Source: Fibrobacter sp. UWR2
GTDB lineage: Bacteria; Fibrobacterota; Fibrobacteria; Fibrobacterales; Fibrobacteraceae
Length of the DNA stretch: 64,000 bases
Direction: 5' to 3'
Assembly: GCF_002210285.1 (NCBI RefSeq)
Contig: NZ_MWQE01000012.1
Span: forward strand, 1-64,000
Under the pieces are notes generated by a model. That model was not told the origin of the DNA, made no database searches, and saw only the letters and a list, made by a program, of their open reading frames with translations. How positions within the stretch are numbered: position 1 is the stretch's first letter; every line of letters begins with the position of its first letter. This document shows positions 60,190-64,000 of this stretch, one piece after another. Both the position numbers and the translations under genes were made by a program.

Positions 60190-60365
60190 CTCTTGCAGGC
60201 GGCCTAGTCGGGCGGTTTGCAAGGAGAGAACCCCGTGAAAGCCGGGGGCGGTCGCGCCGCTGTAAGGGAGGACGAAACCGGCATAAACCAATGTGCGAGA
60301 AATCGCATGTGAAGGAGCCGGGAGTAGGGTGAGCCCCGAGTCAGAAGAACTGCGGGAAACGGTTT
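60190..60365 (+). promoter_or_regulatory. Cobalamin (B12) riboswitch
   Basis: The leader contains the B12-box-like GAGTCAGAAGAACTGC (60338-60353), the conserved core GTGAAAGCCGGGGGCGG, CGCCGCTGTAA around 60233-60264, and GGAGAGAA before it, in the usual order and spacing. The B12 box ends about 16 bases before the ribosome-binding site of the receptor gene, so control is probably translational. The stretch 60106-60189 holds only the promoter regions of the two divergent genes. Confidence 0.9.
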
Positions 60366-60377
60366 GAACGAGGAACG

Positions 60378-62432
60378 ATGCGAACGACATCTTTCTGCAG
60401 AGCCGCTTTATTTGCGGCCTTTTCGTGCTGTGCTTGGGAAAGTTCCCATGCGCAAGTTCCCTCGTCATCCAAGGATATCGCTGTCGATGAGTCTGCGCCT
60501 GTGCAGGATTTGGGTGTTTCCCAAGTTGAATCGTACGCTATCGCCGAGACAGAAAATCCGGGAACGGACTACATGGAAATTACGCCTTCCGCATGGGAGG
60601 GCCTTGGCCTTTCGGCTTCCGAAGTCATCTCGTCGCTTTCGGGTATTCAGGGCTACAAGCAGGGCGGCATGGGCAGTTTCCAGACGGTGTCCGTCCGCGG
60701 TATTGCCGCACGTAACGTGCTGATTTGCATCGACGGCATTCCCCTGAACGATGCTGGTGGCGGTGCTGCCGACTTGGGGGCGATCGACCTCAACACTATC
60801 GAGAGGATTGAGGTTTACAAGGACAGGGTCCCGGCGAAGTTCGGCGGTGCGGGCCTTGGCGGTGCCATAAACTTCGTGACCAAGGATGCATTGCATAGCG
60901 GTAAGACCCCGAAGGGGCGCGTCATTGCGAGTTACGGTTCGCACAACACGTTCGAAGGTTCCGTGCAGGTTTCCGCAAGCGTAAAGGACAGCGTGCAGTT
61001 CTCGGCGACGGCATCTATGCGCCACAGCGACAACGACTACGAGTTCGATAACAGGAACGGTACGCTCTATAACGATGAGGACGATTTTAGGGACAGGCGC
61101 AGGAATGCGGAGTTCACGGAATATTCCGGCAGTTTCCAGTACCGCATGCTCCACGGGAACGGGGCTTTCTCTATCTTGTCTGCAAGCGCATTGCATACGC
61201 AGGCGGGGAATCCCGGTATGGAAGACCTGCAGACCTATGTGGCGGAATTCGTGGGCGATATGGCGCAGGTGGCGTACCGTCTGGAATTCCCGACGGTTGC
61301 CGACATCTTGCTCCTGGCGGCGGGCATTACCGGCAAGTTCGAGAAGAACATGTCCTCGTCATATTACCCGCTTGATAAAATTGGATTCCTCTCGAAGGAC
61401 TTCAGGGAGTATGGGCTTGCGGGCTACAGGGCTATTCCCGAGATGTCGGCGAACCTCCTGTTGGACAAATTCGAGGCATACCTGCGCCTTGCGGGTAGCG
61501 CGGAACTCTGGGAATCGCGCGGAATGCTCAAGAGTTTTGAACTGGAGCGCCTTACGGGTTCCATTGCGGGCAACGCGGAATACAACTTTACGGACTGGTT
61601 CTCGCTTTTTGCCGAAGGCAACATCCTGAAGACATACGATGATATCGGTGGCGGTCAGGTGCTGATGACTACGGGTGCCGCGGTGGTGAACGAGGCGACG
61701 GATCGCGACCTGAGCCTTGCGGGAATGGTGCAGGCGAAACTCGGGAAAAAGAACTCTTGGATTGGCGGCAACGTTTCGTTCGGTCGCTTTTACAGGCAGC
61801 CGCAACTGATGGAACTCTACGGCGTGTATCCGGGTTCCCTTTCGAGCCCCTCGCTCAAGGATGAATCGGCCTTGCGCTTTGCTGCGGGTCTTTCGTTTGC
61901 TACCCCGAAGAACCGCTCGGTATTGCGCGCCACCTATTTCGAGAACCATGTCGAGAACGGAATATACTGGATTATGAGTGCCAACCTGATGAAGGCTTTC
62001 AATATCGACAAGTCGATTATTCGCGGGGTGGAACTCGAACTGGAAAGCCGTCCGGTAAAATTCTTCCAGGCGGTGCTGCGCGGGACAATCCAGGACCCGC
62101 GTGATGACGGTATGAACAATGCCTACAATGGAAAATTGCTGCCGGGCGAACCTGTGCACAGCTATTTTGCCGAGGGAACATTCTTTTTGCCGTTAGACCT
62201 GAGGCTCATTTTCCAGACCACGTACAGGACGCGGATTTTCAGTGACCGCATGAATTTCACGAGGCAGCCTCCGGTTGCCCGTTACAATGCTTCGATTGCA
62301 TGGCAGCCTTGGGAAAAGACGCAGGTTATGTTCGCGGTGGACAATATTTCGGATGAGACCTACCGCAATATCTACACGCCTTACCCGGCGCCCGGTCGAG
62401 AATACAGGTTTACACTCATACAGGGGTTCTAG
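60378..62432 (+). CDS. btuB: BtuB-type TonB-dependent cobalamin receptor
   Basis: The 684-residue protein has a signal peptide (ALFAAFSCCAWESSHAQ), a plug domain (about residues 80-190; ASEVISSLSGIQGYKQGGMGSFQTVSVRGI, IDGIPLND, GGAGLGGAINFVTK) and a barrel ending YRFTLIQGF, with the terminal Phe. The B12 riboswitch in its leader identifies cobalamin or a corrinoid as the probable ligand. GAGGAA precedes ATG 60378. No TonB gene is adjacent. The next gene, 42 bp downstream with no terminator between, encodes a lipoprotein that may be its partner. Confidence 0.88.
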   Translation: MRTTSFCRAALFAAFSCCAWESSHAQVPSSSKDIAVDESAPVQDLGVSQVESYAIAETENPGTDYMEITPSAWEGLGLSASEVISSLSGIQGYKQGGMGSFQTVSVRGIAARNVLICIDGIPLNDAGGGAADLGAIDLNTIERIEVYKDRVPAKFGGAGLGGAINFVTKDALHSGKTPKGRVIASYGSHNTFEGSVQVSASVKDSVQFSATASMRHSDNDYEFDNRNGTLYNDEDDFRDRRRNAEFTEYSGSFQYRMLHGNGAFSILSASALHTQAGNPGMEDLQTYVAEFVGDMAQVAYRLEFPTVADILLLAAGITGKFEKNMSSSYYPLDKIGFLSKDFREYGLAGYRAIPEMSANLLLDKFEAYLRLAGSAELWESRGMLKSFELERLTGSIAGNAEYNFTDWFSLFAEGNILKTYDDIGGGQVLMTTGAAVVNEATDRDLSLAGMVQAKLGKKNSWIGGNVSFGRFYRQPQLMELYGVYPGSLSSPSLKDESALRFAAGLSFATPKNRSVLRATYFENHVENGIYWIMSANLMKAFNIDKSIIRGVELELESRPVKFFQAVLRGTIQDPRDDGMNNAYNGKLLPGEPVHSYFAEGTFFLPLDLRLIFQTTYRTRIFSDRMNFTRQPPVARYNASIAWQPWEKTQVMFAVDNISDETYRNIYTPYPAPGREYRFTLIQGF

Positions 62433-62474
62433 CCCCCGCGCACAACATGCGTAAAGCCAGAAAAGGAAGCAACC

Positions 62475-63965
62475 ATGAATAAAAAAATACTCACACTACT
62501 CGCTTCGATGTCGCTAGCGTTCTTCATGAGCGCTTGCGGTGACGACAACAGCTCGGGCGCCAGCATAGATTGCCTCGACAACGAGGAATGCCTGGACGAT
62601 GATCTCAGCAGCTCTGACGACGGCGAAAGCTCCAGCTCCGTGAAGGCTAAGTCCAGCAGCTCGCAGAAGGCTAAGTCGAGCAGCTCGGAAAAGGCGAAGT
62701 CCAGTTCCAGCAAAAAAGACGACAAGTCCAGTAGCTCGGAAAAGAAGGACTCCAGCAGTTCTGCCAAGTCGAGTTCTTCCGAAAAGGCCAAGTCTAGCAG
62801 TTCCGCAAAATCCAGCTCCAGCGAAGCCAAGTCCAGTTCTTCTGAAAAGGCCAAGTCCAGTTCCAGCGAGGCGGTGAGCAGTTCTTCCGAAGAACCGGAA
62901 TCCAGCAGCTCTGTTGAACCGAAGGTGACCTACCTGGCTAATACGCCGTTTGCCGCCGACCTCGAAGTCTCCGGCGATACGTTGTTCGCCGTATTCCAGC
63001 GCTACGAAGTTGCCGATGATGGATATAGCGCTATCTTCAACGATCCGGGCCTTCTCGCTATGTACAAGTTGAGCGATGGTACCCTTCTTGATACGATTCC
63101 GCTTCTGACCAAGAACCCGCAGGCTGTGAAGGTCGTGAAGGGCAATGTGTACGTGGGTACTCAGGGCGAATACAATGCCGCCTGGGGTATTGACGCCGAT
63201 GAAAACCGCGGTATCGAAAAGATTGACCTGAAGAAAAAGAAGTCTGAACTTTGGGTGAGCGGTACGCTGCTTGGCGGTGGCGTGTACATGATGGATGTCG
63301 ATCCGGTTTCTGGCAAGGCTGTTGTTGCCGTTTACAAGGCTTACCAGAATGTTCCTGCTGCCGAAGTCGATTTGAATGATAAGTCGGTAAGGAGGATTGA
63401 TGGTGTTGTCGATGCCAGCGGTGGCGTTTACTATGATCGCAAGGGTGAACTCTTCTATATCGGCGACCGTGGTTCCATAGATTTCGATACGTATGAGATG
63501 ACACCCATGGTGGCGTATTCTTATAATGGCTTGAAACTCCATGCCCTTTATGACGATGAAATGGGTTATCAGCCCGCCGGTATGGCCGTTATCAATCACG
63601 AAGTGTTCGTCTACATTAGCGACTTTGCTAACGCCGGTAAACTTTACTGGATTGATGGCGAAGATATTAGCGACGAAAACATCCAGTTCTCTACCGACAC
63701 GAAGATCGTGGAGGTCAATGGTGGCCTGTACGTGCTTGACCGTAAGGGCAAGGGCAGCATCTCGAAGGTGAATACCAGCGCAAAGACGGTTGCCTGGCAG
63801 AAGGCCATCGACTCCGAAAACCCCTACGATATCGTGGCGATTGACGGTAGCACTGCTTGGGTTGCCATGTACAACACGGCTGAAATCCGCAAGATTTCTC
63901 TCACGGACGGCGCCACCGTTTCGAGCATCGATACGAAGGAACTCAGCGCCAAGATTGTCGAATAA
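62475..63965 (+). CDS. Serine-linker beta-propeller lipoprotein, candidate B12-capture partner of BtuB
   Basis: The 496-residue lipoprotein (lipobox FMSAC, Cys21) has a Ser/Lys linker (residues 45-150, repeated KAKSSSSE blocks) and a C-terminal domain of about 340 residues made of repeated four-strand blades (LYWIDGEDIS, YVLDRKGKGSISKVNTS, DTLFAVFQRYE), a beta-propeller of YVTN/YncE type. In Bacteroides, BtuG is a surface beta-propeller lipoprotein that binds B12 and passes it to BtuB. Its place directly behind a B12-riboswitch btuB makes a similar role likely; homology to BtuG itself is not shown. AAAGGAAG precedes the ATG. Later transport genes would lie beyond the window. Confidence 0.7.
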   Translation: MNKKILTLLASMSLAFFMSACGDDNSSGASIDCLDNEECLDDDLSSSDDGESSSSVKAKSSSSQKAKSSSSEKAKSSSSKKDDKSSSSEKKDSSSSAKSSSSEKAKSSSSAKSSSSEAKSSSSEKAKSSSSEAVSSSSEEPESSSSVEPKVTYLANTPFAADLEVSGDTLFAVFQRYEVADDGYSAIFNDPGLLAMYKLSDGTLLDTIPLLTKNPQAVKVVKGNVYVGTQGEYNAAWGIDADENRGIEKIDLKKKKSELWVSGTLLGGGVYMMDVDPVSGKAVVAVYKAYQNVPAAEVDLNDKSVRRIDGVVDASGGVYYDRKGELFYIGDRGSIDFDTYEMTPMVAYSYNGLKLHALYDDEMGYQPAGMAVINHEVFVYISDFANAGKLYWIDGEDISDENIQFSTDTKIVEVNGGLYVLDRKGKGSISKVNTSAKTVAWQKAIDSENPYDIVAIDGSTAWVAMYNTAEIRKISLTDGATVSSIDTKELSAKIVE

Positions 63966-64000
63966 GTGGCTGAATAATTAGTTAGAAATTACATCTCGAA

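Noticed and set aside
62640-62930. CRISPR-like spaced repeat
   Set aside because: The periodic sequence is in frame and encodes the Ser/Lys linker of a lipoprotein; units and gaps are irregular.

Overview
The window reads as chromosomal DNA of a Fibrobacter species. Four lipoproteins carry the Fibrobacter 'major paralogous' (FISUMP) domain or a relative of it, poly-serine linkers follow several lipoboxes, many secreted proteins end in a type IX-like C-terminal module (pattern xxFDxxGxxφ), and plant-polysaccharide enzymes (GH30, CE15, CE6) are present. Nearly all DNA is coding. I see no tRNA, rRNA, insertion sequence, prophage or CRISPR array. The species cannot be fixed from the sequence.

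Region 1 (1-12 kb) is central metabolism with visible regulation. It holds the end of one O-acetylhomoserine sulfhydrylase gene, an iron alcohol dehydrogenase with an AhpD-like protein, pdxS-pdxT (PLP synthesis) divergent from a MocR/PdxR regulator with a direct-repeat operator, and a LysR regulator divergent from metE with a perfect inverted repeat at about -66. A second metY followed by cysK has a similar inverted repeat upstream. Together these look like a methionine/cysteine regulon.

Region 2 (12-33 kb) is housekeeping and carbohydrate work: phosphohexomutase, a GH30 glycanase, a YhhN-like membrane protein, a candidate 6S RNA downstream of a coiled-coil gene and zapA, uvrC, a FISUMP lipoprotein, a lone nuoA, a BamA/TamA-like barrel, a CE15-CE6 esterase operon for xylan side chains, an Uup-like ABC-F ATPase, a large cadherin/VCBS-type secreted protein, ackA, a PAP2 phosphatase and a histidine phosphatase.

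Region 3 (33-53 kb) is the unusual part. A thioredoxin-fold protein is followed by two large cysteine-repeat lipoproteins coupled to a SIR2-like protein. Then comes a set of four transcription units, each preceded by the same promoter-like motif (GGTRACASTTTT, 10 bp, GGTGTT, invariant 22-bp register): a flavodoxin-like protein with a cysteine cluster; an ECF sigma factor, its anti-sigma factor and an exported caspase-like protein fused to a 14-residue repeat and a C-terminal barrel; a TonB-dependent receptor with a DUF4249-like lipoprotein; and a complete TonB2-type energiser (DUF3450-like, TtpC-like, ExbB, ExbD, TonB, TPR). I interpret this as one sigma-controlled cell-surface system.

Region 4 (53-64 kb) holds a double FISUMP lipoprotein, a secreted protein of unknown function, glucokinase, a membrane-anchored unknown, a RhlE-like helicase, a Fic-fold protein lacking the catalytic histidine, and a cobalamin riboswitch controlling a BtuB-type receptor followed by a serine-linker beta-propeller lipoprotein that may be a functional counterpart of Bacteroides BtuG. 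Functions are inferred from motifs only; no database search was possible.
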